Part shown: in pieces, positions 1 through 12,342 of the stretch | Numbering within the stretch: position 1 is the stretch's first letter | Layout of the letters: each line of letters opens with the position of its first letter | Assembly: GCA_964611125.1 (NCBI GenBank) | Contig: CAZSZO010000022.1 | Span: 1 to 64,000 of the forward strand | Direction of reading: 5' to 3' | Origin: JAEUIX01 sp964611125 | GTDB lineage: Bacteria > Planctomycetota > Phycisphaerae > Phycisphaerales > UBA1924 | Length of the DNA stretch: 64,000 nt | Program-made: the position numbers and the translations under genes | The notes under the pieces: model-generated | Seen by the model: only the letters and a program-made list of their open reading frames with translations | Database searches by the model: none | Told to the model about the DNA's origin: nothing

Positions 1-3671
<3,671 letters not shown>

Positions 3672-4112
3672 GATGGACCGTTCGCTCCTGGGGATCGAGG
3701 TCTTCACGGGGCCATTGCGCGGCGGGCGGGTGGGCGAACGCGACCGGGGCGGCGTGGGCCCGAGTCGGATGCGGCGCTCGTGCGTGAGGGCTGGATGAAG
3801 ACGATCGGACTCCGCGCTCTTGAGAAGCGGGCCTTGGCGGGAGCGTTCGGGGAGCGACCGTGGGGACGTTGCGGCTTGAGGGCGCCCGGAGCCAGTCTCC
3901 GGGGGTCTTCCCGACCCGCGGGCGCTCAGCGCCGGGCGAGATCGGGGGCCGCGATGGTCGCGCCGCGCTCGCTTGGTCCGGCCGCCTCGGCGAGTGTGAA
4001 TCGCCGGCAGGGCCGGGCCGCGAGCCTGCGGCGACGGGAGCTTTCCGAGACGCCCGTGGGGGGCGCCGCGTCGACTTGTTCCCGGGGATTGAGCCAGCGG
4101 GGAGCCGCGGGA
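3672..4112. other. Intergenic region between ptsI and rne
   Basis: These 441 bases hold no gene I can support. They form the probable 5' leader of rne, or the ptsI-rne spacer. No clear intrinsic terminator or promoter consensus is visible. Open frames here on both strands look like GC-driven shadows. Confidence 0.6.
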
Positions 4113-5885
4113 TCAGTCGTCGACGGCACGCCCGTCGAACGCCTCGGGGATGATCTTCCTGGCCACGTCCCGCAAGTAAGCGAGCACCGCGACGTCGGAA
4201 TCGATGGCGGCGGCCTTGAGGGCCACGGCCTCGCATTGGGCGATGGTCACACTCCTTATCAGCCTTTTGAGGCTGGGAAGTGAGGAGTGGGTCGCGGACA
4301 GAGTACGCAAACCTAACCCCAAGAGCAACATCGTCAGGACGAGATCGCCGGCGGACTCCCCGCAGCAGGAAACGGGGATGTTGTGGCGGTTGGCGGCCTG
4401 AATAGTCATCTGAATGAGGCGGATGACGGCGGGGTGGGCGGGATTGTAAAGGTCGGCGACGGCCTGGTTGCCGCGGTCAACGGCGAGGGTGTACTGGACC
4501 AGGTCGTTGGTGCCGATGGAAAAGAAGTCGGCCTGCTGGGCGAATTGGTCGGCCATGAGGGCGGCGGCGGGGACTTCGACCATCATGCCGACGCTGACGT
4601 GGCGGTTGTGGGGCAGGCCCTCCTCGGCGAGGTCGTCGGCGACGTCGTTAAGGAGGAACTTGGCCCGGCGGAACTCATCGTGGGTGGTGATGAGGGGGAA
4701 CATGACCTTGACGGGCCCGAGCGCGGCGGCCCGCAGGATGGCGCGGAGCTGGATGCGGAAGCTGGGGAGGTTCTTGAGGCAGTAGCGGATGGAGCGGAGG
4801 CCCAGGAAGGGGTTGCGCTCGGGGTCCTCGGCCTGCTCCTGGGTGTACTTGTCGGCGCCGAGGTCGAGGGTGCGGATGGTGAGGGGGCGGCCTTCGAGGA
4901 GGCGGACGCACTGGGAGTAGGCGGCGTAGTGCTCTTCTTCGGTGGGTTCGCCGGCGAGGCCGTCGCCGCGGGCGAGGTAGAGGAACTCGGTGCGGTAGAG
5001 GCCGACGCCGACGCCGCCGGATTCGATGAGGCCGGGGATTTCGTCGGGGATTTCGATGTTGCCCAGGAGCTCGATGGGGACGTTGTCCTGGGTGACGGCG
5101 GGGAGGCGGGAGAGGTCGCTGAGGGAGATGCGGAAGAGGCGTTGCTGCTCGATGTAGCGCTGGAAGCGTTCGAGGTAAGAGGCGTCGGGGTCGATGATGA
5201 CCTCGCCGCGGTCGCCGTCGATGATGGCGGGGGTGCCGTCGACGACGTGCTCGGTGGCGTCGTGGACGCCGACGACGGCGGGGATGCCCAGGGCGCGGGC
5301 GAAGATGCCGGTGTGGCCGGTTTTGCCGCCGGCCTCGGTGACGAAGCCGAGGACGTGGCTGCGGTTGAACGCGGCGGCCTGGGAGGGGGTGAGGTCGCGG
5401 GCGACGACGATGGCGCGGTGGGTGAGGTGGGCGAGGCGGGAGGTGTGCTCGCCGATGAGGTGCTTGAGGACGCGACCGGAGAGGTCGTGGACATCGTCGA
5501 CCTTGGTGCGGAAGGCCGCGTCGGGCATGGCGGTGAAGCGGTCGGCGAGCTGCTGCATGGCGGTCCAGACCGCGAACTCGGCCGTGACGCACTGGCTGTC
5601 GACCAGGTCGTGCATGGGCTTGGTGAGGGTGCGGTCGGCGAGCATGCCGAGGTGGAAGGCGAAGATCTTGGCGGCTTCGTCGCCCAGTTCGCTGGCGGTG
5701 CGGAGGCGGAGCTGGGCGAGGTCGTGGATGGAGGCCGAGAGGGCGGCGTCGAGGCGGGCGTGCTCATAGGCGACGCGGTCGCGGGCGACGGTGCGGCGGG
5801 GGATGCGGCGGCGCTGGTCGTCGAGAACAAAGACCTCGCCGACGACGAGGCCTGGAGAAACCGGGATGCCCTTGAGGATCTCCAT
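4113..5885 (-). CDS. ptsI: Phosphoenolpyruvate-protein phosphotransferase (PTS enzyme I)
   Basis: Transfers phosphate from PEP to a histidine of HPr, the first step of the phosphotransferase system. At 590 aa it is close to the usual 570-590. The chosen start gives MEILKGIPVSPGLVVGEV, which matches the family N-terminus; frame upstream of this is non-conserved. Visible signatures are the phospho-histidine loop GGKTGHTGIFARALGIPAVV (about residue 190), the PEP-binding RTLDLGADKYTQ, and the C-terminal VGMMVEVPAAALMAD, FFSIGTNDLVQYTLAVDRGN and VSCCGESAGD, the last containing the catalytic cysteine. A TACCAT box lies 12 bases upstream on the minus strand, implying a very short leader. No HPr or enzyme II is in the window, so it may serve regulation (HPr-kinase type) rather than sugar transport; that is inference. 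Confidence 0.95.
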   Translation of the reverse strand: MEILKGIPVSPGLVVGEVFVLDDQRRRIPRRTVARDRVAYEHARLDAALSASIHDLAQLRLRTASELGDEAAKIFAFHLGMLADRTLTKPMHDLVDSQCVTAEFAVWTAMQQLADRFTAMPDAAFRTKVDDVHDLSGRVLKHLIGEHTSRLAHLTHRAIVVARDLTPSQAAAFNRSHVLGFVTEAGGKTGHTGIFARALGIPAVVGVHDATEHVVDGTPAIIDGDRGEVIIDPDASYLERFQRYIEQQRLFRISLSDLSRLPAVTQDNVPIELLGNIEIPDEIPGLIESGGVGVGLYRTEFLYLARGDGLAGEPTEEEHYAAYSQCVRLLEGRPLTIRTLDLGADKYTQEQAEDPERNPFLGLRSIRYCLKNLPSFRIQLRAILRAAALGPVKVMFPLITTHDEFRRAKFLLNDVADDLAEEGLPHNRHVSVGMMVEVPAAALMADQFAQQADFFSIGTNDLVQYTLAVDRGNQAVADLYNPAHPAVIRLIQMTIQAANRHNIPVSCCGESAGDLVLTMLLLGLGLRTLSATHSSLPSLKRLIRSVTIAQCEAVALKAAAIDSDVAVLAYLRDVARKIIPEAFDGRAVDD

Positions 5886-6247
5886 GACGGGGACGCCATG
5901 GTAGCGGCGGCTGGGGCGGCGCCCGGGATTGGGGCGGGCCGGAGGACTCGAGGAAGCGGCGGGCCGGGCTTGTTGGGGGCCATCGGGGGCTGTATCATCG
6001 GATGAGTCGCGGCTGATCGGGCCGAGGATCGCCCGGGGCCCGAACTGACGAGAAACGAGCTTGGCGCGAGGCCCCGTCAGGGGCGGTCCACTCAGCATGG
6101 CGGTTATGGCGGTTGTTTCCCGGGCGCACGAGCGTGCCGGGCGCCCGGTGCGTCGCCCGGTTTCGTGGACGCCCGGGCGGCTGTAGCGGGCGCGCGAGTG
6201 GGCGGGTGAATCGCGACGATCAGGAAGCGGATTGCATCGGAGGACCA
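5886..6247. other. Divergent intergenic region ptsI / rho
   Basis: About 360 bases separate the divergent ptsI and rho starts. The region must hold the promoters of both. Apart from the TACCAT box (reverse complement of 5898-5903) near ptsI and the GGAGG ribosome binding site at 6239-6243 for rho, nothing specific is recognised. Confidence 0.5.
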
Positions 6248-8632
6248 GTGGGGAAAGGCAAGCCGAAGCGTCGGACCGTGCGCGCGAGCGCCACGACGAC
6301 CACATCAGCGCTCACCAGGGACGCGGAGAAGCCAGCGGAGAAACCCTCGGCGCGGGCCGCGGGCAAGCCCGCATCCGCGGCCAAGGTCTCTGTGGGCCCG
6401 GCGGTCAAGAAGCCGCGCCGCAAGGCGGCGGTGGATGGCGCGGGCGTTGGCGGTGGCGACGGGGGGCCGGTGAAGGCTGTGCGCAAGCGGAAGCCCGCGG
6501 CGGTCGGGGGCGAGTCGGCGGGGACGCCGGAGGTTGAGGCCAAGCCGGCCAAGCCGGCCAAGTTGGCGACGGGCGCGAAGGCCGCGAAGCTTGGCGGGGC
6601 GAAGGCCGGCGCCGCGGGGCGCGGGCGGAAGAAGGCGGGCGCGGCGGAAGTCGCGGAGTCGGCGGAGGCAGGGGAGGCGCCCGGGGCGAGGATGGAGCCG
6701 CGGGAAGCGGTCCGCCCGGCGGTGGTGAAGCCGACCAACGGGATTTGGCCGATCGAGCCGCTGCCGCCGGGGCGGATGCCGTTGCCGACGGTGATCGGCG
6801 CGGGCGAGGTGGTGGGTGCGGTGATGATCGGCGAGAGCGACGCCGCGGCGCGGGTGGCGAGCGCTGGAGAGGTTGAAAGCGGGTACGGACCTGACGGGCC
6901 CGCGGGGGTTCAAGCGGGGGTTCGGGCCGACGAGGGCTTGATCGGGTCGGGCGGCGGTGCGGGGCTGGAACCAGCGGTAGGTGGGGGGGTCGGTGGGGGG
7001 GCAGGGGGCGTGGGGGGTGGTGTGGGGGGTGGGCCAGCGGCTGGGGGCCTGATTGGCGGGCCTATCGGCGCGTTGGGGTCGACGGAGGGGTTCCGGCCGC
7101 CGCCGAGGTCGCTGTATGGGCAGGTGAGGGCGCGTCCGTCGGGGCAGGTGTACATCGGCGGGCAGCCGACGCGTGGGACGTATTTGGGTGGTTCGCCGCT
7201 GGTGGGGCGCTCGGCGGCGCCGTCGACGCCAGTTGATGTGCCGCCGGCTGCGCCGGCGCCGGTTCAGCCTGCTGCGGCGCCGCTGCCGGCGGGGCCGGGG
7301 CGTTCGACGCCGGGGGCGGGGCGTCAGGGTGGGGGCGGCGGAGGTGGTGGTGGGGGTGGTGGTGGAATGGGGCGGAGCGCGTATCAGGATCAGTGGCGCG
7401 TGCCGGCGGCGGCGGAGCAGAATGCGCCTCAGCAGCAGCCGTATGCGCAGCCGCAGCAACAGCCTCAGCAGCAGGCCTACCAGCACCAGCAGCATTCAGG
7501 CGGGCAACAGTCAGGTGGTCAGCAAGGGTGGCGTGGCCAGCGTGGGGGCGGTGGTGGTGGCGGGGGTGGTGATCGGTGGGGTGAGCGAGGGCAGCCGGAC
7601 CGGGGTGGGGATCGTGGCGGAGGGGGGTACGGGGGCTACGGCCAGCCGGCGGGCCAGCAGCAGCAGCACCAGCAGCAGGGCTCCCAGCAGCAGCAGCAGG
7701 GTTATCAGCAGCCGGGCCAGCCGGGCCAGGGCGGCGGTGGCAAGCCGGGGCCGAAGAAGTTTGAGGATCTGACGGTTGTGGACCCGGCCCCGCGGCTGGT
7801 GCTTGAGTACCCGGGGTGCGCTGATTCGTGCCGGCTGATCGATCTGTTCTGCCCGATCGGGCGAGGGCAGCGGTCGCTGATCGTGTCGCCGCCGAAGGCG
7901 GGGAAGACGACGCTGCTGAAGGACATCTCGGGTGCGATTGCGCGGAACAACACGGATGTGGAGCTGGTGGCGCTGCTGGTGGATGAGCGGCCGGAGGAAG
8001 TGACCGACTTCAAGCGGTATTTCGCGAAGCTCGGGGTGAGCGCCAAGGTGATCGCTTCGAGCAACGACCACGGCGTGGAGAAGCACATCCAGGTGAGCCT
8101 GCAGACGCTGGAGGAGGCGAAGCGGGCGGTGGAGCAGGGCCGGCACATGGTGGTCGTGCTGGACTCGATCACGCGGCTGGCGCGGGCGTTCAACAACTCG
8201 CGGCGCTACGCGACATCGGGGCGGACGATGACGGGCGGCATCGACGCCAAGGCGATGGAGATGCCGCGGCAGATCTTCGGCTCGGCCCGCAACACCGAGG
8301 AGGGCGGGAGCCTGACGATCATCGGGACGTGCCTGGTCGATACGGGCTCGGCGATGGACCAGGTGATCTTCGAGGAGTTCAAGGGCTCGGGGAACATGGA
8401 GCTGATTCTGGATCGCAAGATCGCGGAGCGGCGGCTGTTCCCGGCGATCAACCTGGCGGCGAGCGGGACGCGCAAGGAGCACCTGCTGATGAGCGAGCAG
8501 GAGCTCAAGACGGTGACGGCGCTGCGGCGGCGGCTGCTGGCGACGCCGCCGCATATGCAGATCGAGCAGTTGCTCTCGGCGATGAAGCGGTTCTCGACCA
8601 ACGCGGTGCTGGTGGGCGCAGCGGGCGGGTGA
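6248..8632 (+). CDS. rho: Transcription termination factor Rho with atypical low-complexity N-terminus
   Basis: ATP-dependent RNA-DNA helicase that ends transcription. The GTG at 6248 (VGKGKPKRRT) is chosen because GGAGG ends 4 bases before it; an in-frame ATG at 6113 has no support. The product is 794 aa, almost twice E. coli Rho (419). Residues 1-200 are Lys/Ala-rich, 220-370 are Gly/Pro-rich, and about 378-500 are Gln/Gly-rich with runs such as QQQPYAQPQQQPQQQ. The conserved ATPase begins near residue 504 (KFEDLTVVDPAPRL). It has Walker A SPPKAGKTTLL near 548, VALLVDERPEEVTDF, VVVLDSITRLARAFN (Walker B), the Q-loop and R-loop region GGIDAKAMEMPRQIFGSARN, and ILDRKIAERRLFPAIN. The cold-shock RNA-binding domain that normally sits just before FENLT is not visible. 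Identity is certain from the ATPase half. Confidence 0.95.
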   Translation: MGKGKPKRRTVRASATTTTSALTRDAEKPAEKPSARAAGKPASAAKVSVGPAVKKPRRKAAVDGAGVGGGDGGPVKAVRKRKPAAVGGESAGTPEVEAKPAKPAKLATGAKAAKLGGAKAGAAGRGRKKAGAAEVAESAEAGEAPGARMEPREAVRPAVVKPTNGIWPIEPLPPGRMPLPTVIGAGEVVGAVMIGESDAAARVASAGEVESGYGPDGPAGVQAGVRADEGLIGSGGGAGLEPAVGGGVGGGAGGVGGGVGGGPAAGGLIGGPIGALGSTEGFRPPPRSLYGQVRARPSGQVYIGGQPTRGTYLGGSPLVGRSAAPSTPVDVPPAAPAPVQPAAAPLPAGPGRSTPGAGRQGGGGGGGGGGGGGMGRSAYQDQWRVPAAAEQNAPQQQPYAQPQQQPQQQAYQHQQHSGGQQSGGQQGWRGQRGGGGGGGGGDRWGERGQPDRGGDRGGGGYGGYGQPAGQQQQHQQQGSQQQQQGYQQPGQPGQGGGGKPGPKKFEDLTVVDPAPRLVLEYPGCADSCRLIDLFCPIGRGQRSLIVSPPKAGKTTLLKDISGAIARNNTDVELVALLVDERPEEVTDFKRYFAKLGVSAKVIASSNDHGVEKHIQVSLQTLEEAKRAVEQGRHMVVVLDSITRLARAFNNSRRYATSGRTMTGGIDAKAMEMPRQIFGSARNTEEGGSLTIIGTCLVDTGSAMDQVIFEEFKGSGNMELILDRKIAERRLFPAINLAASGTRKEHLLMSEQELKTVTALRRRLLATPPHMQIEQLLSAMKRFSTNAVLVGAAGG

Positions 8633-8682
8633 GCGGGGGTGAGGGACGGGGTGGGAGCGTGGGAGCGCGGGAGCGGGCGGGG

Positions 8683-9975
8683 CTAGCGCCACAGCAGGCC
8701 GACGAGGGCGGCGGCGAGCATGATGGCCGGCGTGGCCCACTTGGTCCGGATGAGGATGATGGCGGCGAGCGCGCCGGCGGCGATGAGGATGGCGCGCAGC
8801 GAGGGCGTCCAGTCGGGGGCCAAGAGCGTGGCCCGGGCGAACTGCAGCGCGGTGGCGGCGATCAGACCGATGACCGCGGCGGTGACGCCGTCGAGCAGGG
8901 CGTGGAACGTCCGGTTGTCAACGAGATGCTCGATGGCGTCGTGCCCCAGCAGCGTGAAGGCGAAAGCCGGGGCGAAGATCGCGGCGGTGACGATGAGGGC
9001 GCCGGGGAGGCCGCCGGCCTGAAAGCCGACGAACGTCCCGAGGATGATCAGCGGGGCGGGGATGACGGCGCCGAGGGCGATGCCGTCGAGGAAGGCGCCG
9101 GGCGTCATCCAGGCGTGATTCTCCACCGCGTCGCGCCGCAGGAAGGGGATGGCGGTGTAGGCGCCGCCGAAGCTGAGGAGCCCGGCCCGCAGGCCCATGG
9201 CGAGGAGTTCGGTCCACGCGGCGCCGCCGGGGGAGGGGGAAATCGCGCTGGGTGGCGAAGCCGCCGCGGCGGGCGAGGGGCTGAGGCCGATGGGGAGGAC
9301 GGCCCCGAGCTGGGCGAGGATGAGCGCCCCGACGGCGATGACGACCATGGGCGTGAAGATGGCGAGCACGAGCTTGAACCGCTCGGCGGAGCGCCACGCG
9401 GCGTAGGCGGCGCCGCCGGCGGTGAGGACGATGGCGAAGTGCGCGTCGATGAGCGTCAGCAGCGTCGCGACGATGGCGATGATCAGGAGCGGGGTGTCGC
9501 GCAGGGCCTGGGCGCCCAGGCGGTGCGTCGCGCGCAGGATCAGGGCGACCACGGCGGGCTGGCACCCGGCCATCGCGGCGGCGACGAGGGGGTGGATCCC
9601 CAGGCGCTGGTAGGCCCAGGCGAGTGCGAGCATGAGCGAGAAGCCCGGGAGCATGAAGCCCAGGCCGGCGAGGAGGCCGCCCAGTCGGCCGCGGCGGATC
9701 ATGCCGAAATAGACGCAGAGCTCGTGGGCCTCGGGGCCGGGGAGGGCCTGGTAGACGGCGAGGACGCGGTTGAACTTGCGGGGATCGAGCCAGTGGAGCT
9801 CATCGACGAGTTCGCGCCGGATCATGGCGATCTGGGCGACGGGGCCGCCCCAGGCGAGGACGCCGAAGCGGAGAAATCGGGCGAAGATCGACCACAGGGT
9901 GTCGGCGGGTTGGGGCGGAGGGCCCGGGGGCGGCCCATCGCGGGCGAGGCGCGGTGTGAACGGTTTGCTCGTCAC
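8683..9975 (-). CDS. chrA: Chromate transporter ChrA family, two-domain form
   Basis: Polytopic inner-membrane protein of the CHR superfamily, classically a chromate efflux carrier, though homologues may move other anions. The 430 aa match the long form with two CHR repeats. The first repeat has FLRFGVLAWGGPVAQIAMI then YQALPGPEAHELCVYFG; the second has GLRAGLLSFGGAYTAIPFL. About ten hydrophobic segments are visible. The start is the GTG at 9975 (VTSKPFTPRL); frame beyond it overlaps the divergent dehydrogenase gene and is not conserved. A TACGCT box (reverse complement of 9981-9986) lies 5 bases before this start, which fits a leaderless transcript. Substrate is not determined by sequence. 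Confidence 0.88.
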   Translation of the reverse strand: MTSKPFTPRLARDGPPPGPPPQPADTLWSIFARFLRFGVLAWGGPVAQIAMIRRELVDELHWLDPRKFNRVLAVYQALPGPEAHELCVYFGMIRRGRLGGLLAGLGFMLPGFSLMLALAWAYQRLGIHPLVAAAMAGCQPAVVALILRATHRLGAQALRDTPLLIIAIVATLLTLIDAHFAIVLTAGGAAYAAWRSAERFKLVLAIFTPMVVIAVGALILAQLGAVLPIGLSPSPAAAASPPSAISPSPGGAAWTELLAMGLRAGLLSFGGAYTAIPFLRRDAVENHAWMTPGAFLDGIALGAVIPAPLIILGTFVGFQAGGLPGALIVTAAIFAPAFAFTLLGHDAIEHLVDNRTFHALLDGVTAAVIGLIAATALQFARATLLAPDWTPSLRAILIAAGALAAIILIRTKWATPAIMLAAALVGLLWR

Positions 9976-9980
9976 GGGCG

Positions 9981-9986
9981 AGCGTA
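9981..9986 (-). promoter_or_regulatory. Putative -10 box (TACGCT) of leaderless chrA transcript
   Basis: On the minus strand TACGCT lies 5 bases before the GTG at 9975, so transcription would start at or next to the start codon. No -35 consensus is seen. Confidence 0.45.
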
Positions 9987-10011
9987 GGGCGCCGGGGTGA
10001 GAATTCACCGG

Positions 10012-10017
10012 TACGAT
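10012..10017 (+). promoter_or_regulatory. Putative -10 box (TACGAT) of leaderless dehydrogenase transcript
   Basis: TACGAT ends 6 bases before the ATG at 10024. No Shine-Dalgarno sequence is present between them. No -35 consensus is seen. Confidence 0.45.
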
Positions 10018-10023
10018 CGGGGC

Positions 10024-11514
10024 ATGAGGACGAGCATCAAGCGTTGTATGGCACTGGTGTGGGCGGCGGCGGCTTTGCTGGGCGGCGCGGGCCCCGCGGC
10101 GGGGCAAACGGCTGAGCAAATCTGGTCGCGCAACTGTGCGTCGTGCCATCATGAGACGGGCAAGGGGGGCGGCGCGGGGACGCGGTCGCTGCTGACGCCG
10201 GAGTGGCTGGACGCGAAGCTCGACCGGCAGTTTTTCGAAGGGATCCGCAACGGGCGGGTGGAGGGCGGGATGCCGGCGTTCGGCGGGGCCCTCAACGACC
10301 GGCAGATCTGGTCGCTGGTGGTGCACCTGCGCGAGCTGCAACACCGGAGCTTCCGCGCGGCGGGGGGCGGGGCGAAGGCGGACAAGGCGGGGGTGTATCA
10401 ATCCAAGCACGGGGCGTACCGGGTTGAGGCGGTGGTGCGGGATGGGCTGGATACGCCGTGGTCGGTCGACTTTTTGCCCACGGGCGAGATGCTGGTGGGG
10501 GAGCGGCCCGGGCCGGTGCGGGTGTTCAAGGACGGGAAGCTGAGCGCGCCTGTCAAGGGGCTGCCGAAGGTGCGGAACCAGGGGCAGGGCGGCATGATGG
10601 ATGTCGCGGTGCACCCGGAGCATGCGAAGAACGGGTTCATCTTTCTGGCGTTTGCGGAGGCCGCGCAGGGCAGCAACAGGGGGATGACCAAGGTGGTCCG
10701 CGGGAAGCTGCAGGCGGAGGGTGACGGGTGGAGGTGGGGTGACCAGGTGACGATCTTCGAGGCCAAGCCCGAGCATTACAGCGGCGGGGACCTCCACTTC
10801 GGCTGCCGGATCGTCTTTGACCCAAAGGACCCGGGGATCCTGTACTTCGGGCTGGGCGAGCGCGGGAACGGCGAACTGGCCCAGGACCTCAAGCGGCCCA
10901 ACGGGAAGATCCACCGGATGACGATCGACGGCAAGACCCCGGCGGACAACCCGTTTGTCGGGCGGCCCGGGGTGTATGAATCGATCTGGAGCTACGGGCA
11001 CCGCAACCCGCAGGGGCTGGTGTTTGATCTGGCGGGCGGGCTTTGGGACACCGAGCACGGCCCGCGCGGCGGGGATGAGCTCAACTTCATCATGAAGGGG
11101 CGGAACTACGGGTGGCCGCGGGTCTGCTTCGGGATCAATTACAGCGATGAGCCTTTTCAGACGCCCTGGGCCGGTGACGAGGGGTTGCCTGAGAGCGAGC
11201 GGATCGTGATGCCGGTGCAGCGCTGGCTGCCGTCGATCGCGGCGTGCGGGCTGGACGTGGTGCGGGCGGGTCCGAAGGGGGAGGCGTTCCCGCAGTGGAA
11301 GGGCGACCTGGTGGCGGGGGGGCTGGCGGGGCAGACGGTGGAGCGGGTGCGCGTGTTGCCGGGGACCGGCGCCGGGGGCCCGGTCGTTGAGGAGCGGGAG
11401 GAGCTGGTGCATCGGCTGGGGCGGGTGCGTGATGTGGTGTGCGGGCCGGAGGGTGCGATCTACATCGTGTTCAATGACCCGGACAAGGTTGTGCGGCTGG
11501 TTCCGGCGAAGTGA
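10024..11514 (+). CDS. Cytochrome c / PQQ-dependent sugar dehydrogenase (GSDH-type) fusion
   Basis: Secreted or periplasmic oxidoreductase of 496 aa. Residues 1-26 form a signal peptide (ALVWAAAALLGGAGPAAG). A small c-type cytochrome domain follows, with one haem motif CASCH near residue 38 and a candidate methionine ligand in GGMPAFGG. From about residue 135 the chain becomes a six-bladed soluble aldose-sugar / sorbosone dehydrogenase-like propeller: DGLDTPWSVDFLPTGEMLV, GGMMDVAVHPEHAKNGFIF, YSGGDLHFGCRIVFDP, SIWSYGHRNPQGLVFD and LWDTEHGPRGGDELN. The GHRNPQG and HGPRGGDE strings are the family hallmarks. The fused haem is the likely electron acceptor for the PQQ domain. A TACGAT box 6 bases before the ATG suggests a leaderless message. 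The true sugar substrate is unknown. Confidence 0.88.
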   Translation: MRTSIKRCMALVWAAAALLGGAGPAAGQTAEQIWSRNCASCHHETGKGGGAGTRSLLTPEWLDAKLDRQFFEGIRNGRVEGGMPAFGGALNDRQIWSLVVHLRELQHRSFRAAGGGAKADKAGVYQSKHGAYRVEAVVRDGLDTPWSVDFLPTGEMLVGERPGPVRVFKDGKLSAPVKGLPKVRNQGQGGMMDVAVHPEHAKNGFIFLAFAEAAQGSNRGMTKVVRGKLQAEGDGWRWGDQVTIFEAKPEHYSGGDLHFGCRIVFDPKDPGILYFGLGERGNGELAQDLKRPNGKIHRMTIDGKTPADNPFVGRPGVYESIWSYGHRNPQGLVFDLAGGLWDTEHGPRGGDELNFIMKGRNYGWPRVCFGINYSDEPFQTPWAGDEGLPESERIVMPVQRWLPSIAACGLDVVRAGPKGEAFPQWKGDLVAGGLAGQTVERVRVLPGTGAGGPVVEEREELVHRLGRVRDVVCGPEGAIYIVFNDPDKVVRLVPAK

Positions 11515-11522
11515 GCGGAAGC

Positions 11523-12209
11523 ATGGCGAGGCGGACCGGCGGATTCACGCTGATCGAGCTGCTGGTGGTCATCGCGATCATCGCGGTGCTGGTGGGCGTG
11601 CTGCTCCCGGCGCTGTCGGGGGCCCGCGAGGCGGGGCGGGCGGCGCAGTGTCTGTCGAATCATCGCCAGATGTTCCTGGCGTGCCGGGCGTATGCGGATG
11701 AGCACAAGGGCCTTGGCCCGGCGCTGGGGGAGCCGTACTCGGCGCCGCCCAACTGGGCGCTGGTGGTGCAGCAGGCGTCAGGGCGGGAGGGGAGCACGCC
11801 CGGGGAGCTGTACTCGGGGGCGTCGGTGCTGGTGTGCCCGACGGTGAAATCGGTCTACGGGCGCGACATGACGCGGACCTACGCGGCCAACGCGACGGGG
11901 CTGGCGGGGCTGAGCGGCGACCGGGCGAATTTCGACAACCCCGGGGCGCCGGCGCACGTGCGCTATGACCGCGTGGCGGCCCCGGGGCGAACGGCGGCGA
12001 TCGTGGACTCGCAGATCGCAACGGTGAGCGGCGACGGCCCGCCGCCGACGCGCACGGCGAGCGTGCTGGACTTCCGGCAGGCTGAGCACGTGGCGGGCCG
12101 GCTGGGCAAGCTGCACGACCGGGGGAAGGCGTTCCAGGCGGCGATGTTCGACGGCTCGGCGTCGGTGCACCGGGGGGTGGAGGCGGGGTGGGAGAGCCCG
12201 CTGCCGTGA
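11523..12209 (+). CDS. Prepilin-type N-terminal methylation domain protein (DUF1559-like)
   Basis: Type II/IV pilin-like protein of about 228 aa. A short basic leader MARRTGG precedes the cleavage and methylation motif G/FTLIELLVVIAIIAVLVG, followed by the standard hydrophobic helix and an amphipathic helix. The rest (QCLSNHRQMFLACRAYADEH, then late HVAGRLGKLHDRGKAFQAAMFDG) resembles the abundant planctomycete DUF1559-type pseudopilins, whose role is mostly unknown. I use the ATG at 11523 because it gives a normal leader; a GTG at 11511 overlaps the previous stop and would add four residues, so translational coupling to the dehydrogenase is possible. A G-rich tract follows the stop. Confidence 0.85.
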   Translation: MARRTGGFTLIELLVVIAIIAVLVGVLLPALSGAREAGRAAQCLSNHRQMFLACRAYADEHKGLGPALGEPYSAPPNWALVVQQASGREGSTPGELYSGASVLVCPTVKSVYGRDMTRTYAANATGLAGLSGDRANFDNPGAPAHVRYDRVAAPGRTAAIVDSQIATVSGDGPPPTRTASVLDFRQAEHVAGRLGKLHDRGKAFQAAMFDGSASVHRGVEAGWESPLP

Positions 12210-12262
12210 CTGGGGGTGGTGGTGGGGGGGTGGGGGGTGGGGGGTGGGGGGTGGGGGGCGAA
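12208..12262 (+). repeat. G-rich tract with G-quadruplex potential
   Basis: Repeated runs of three to seven G separated by single T or C, directly after the pseudopilin stop and before the pirin control region. Simple-sequence origin is likely. Confidence 0.6.
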
Positions 12263-12278
12263 CCGGCCCGGCCGTGGG

Positions 12279-12310
12279 AGCGTACCAGCTAACGAGCGTA
12301 CCAGCTAACG
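12279..12310 (+). repeat. Two perfect tandem 16-base repeats upstream of pirin gene
   Basis: AGCGTACCAGCTAACG occurs at 12279-12294 and again at 12295-12310, abutting the palindrome at 12311. Each copy contains TACCAG and TAACG. The position suggests repeated regulator sites or a duplicated promoter element. Confidence 0.75.
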
Positions 12311-12328
12311 CTTTGATGAACATCAAAG
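12311..12328 (+). promoter_or_regulatory. Perfect palindrome, candidate operator of pirin gene
   Basis: CTTTGATG-AA-CATCAAAG is a perfect 8+8 inverted repeat with a 2-base centre, ending 4 bases before the AGGAGG ribosome binding site (12333-12338). Binding here would block transcription or translation. A related site lies upstream of yceI (48771-48788). Confidence 0.6.
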
Positions 12329-12342
12329 TGATAGGAGGACAC

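Noticed and set aside
4383..6005. A 540-codon plus-strand open frame opposite ptsI
   Set aside because: Antisense shadow of a fully conserved enzyme I gene.
6113..6247. Upstream ATG start for rho at 6113
   Set aside because: No ribosome binding site and non-conserved sequence; GTG 6248 with GGAGG fits better.
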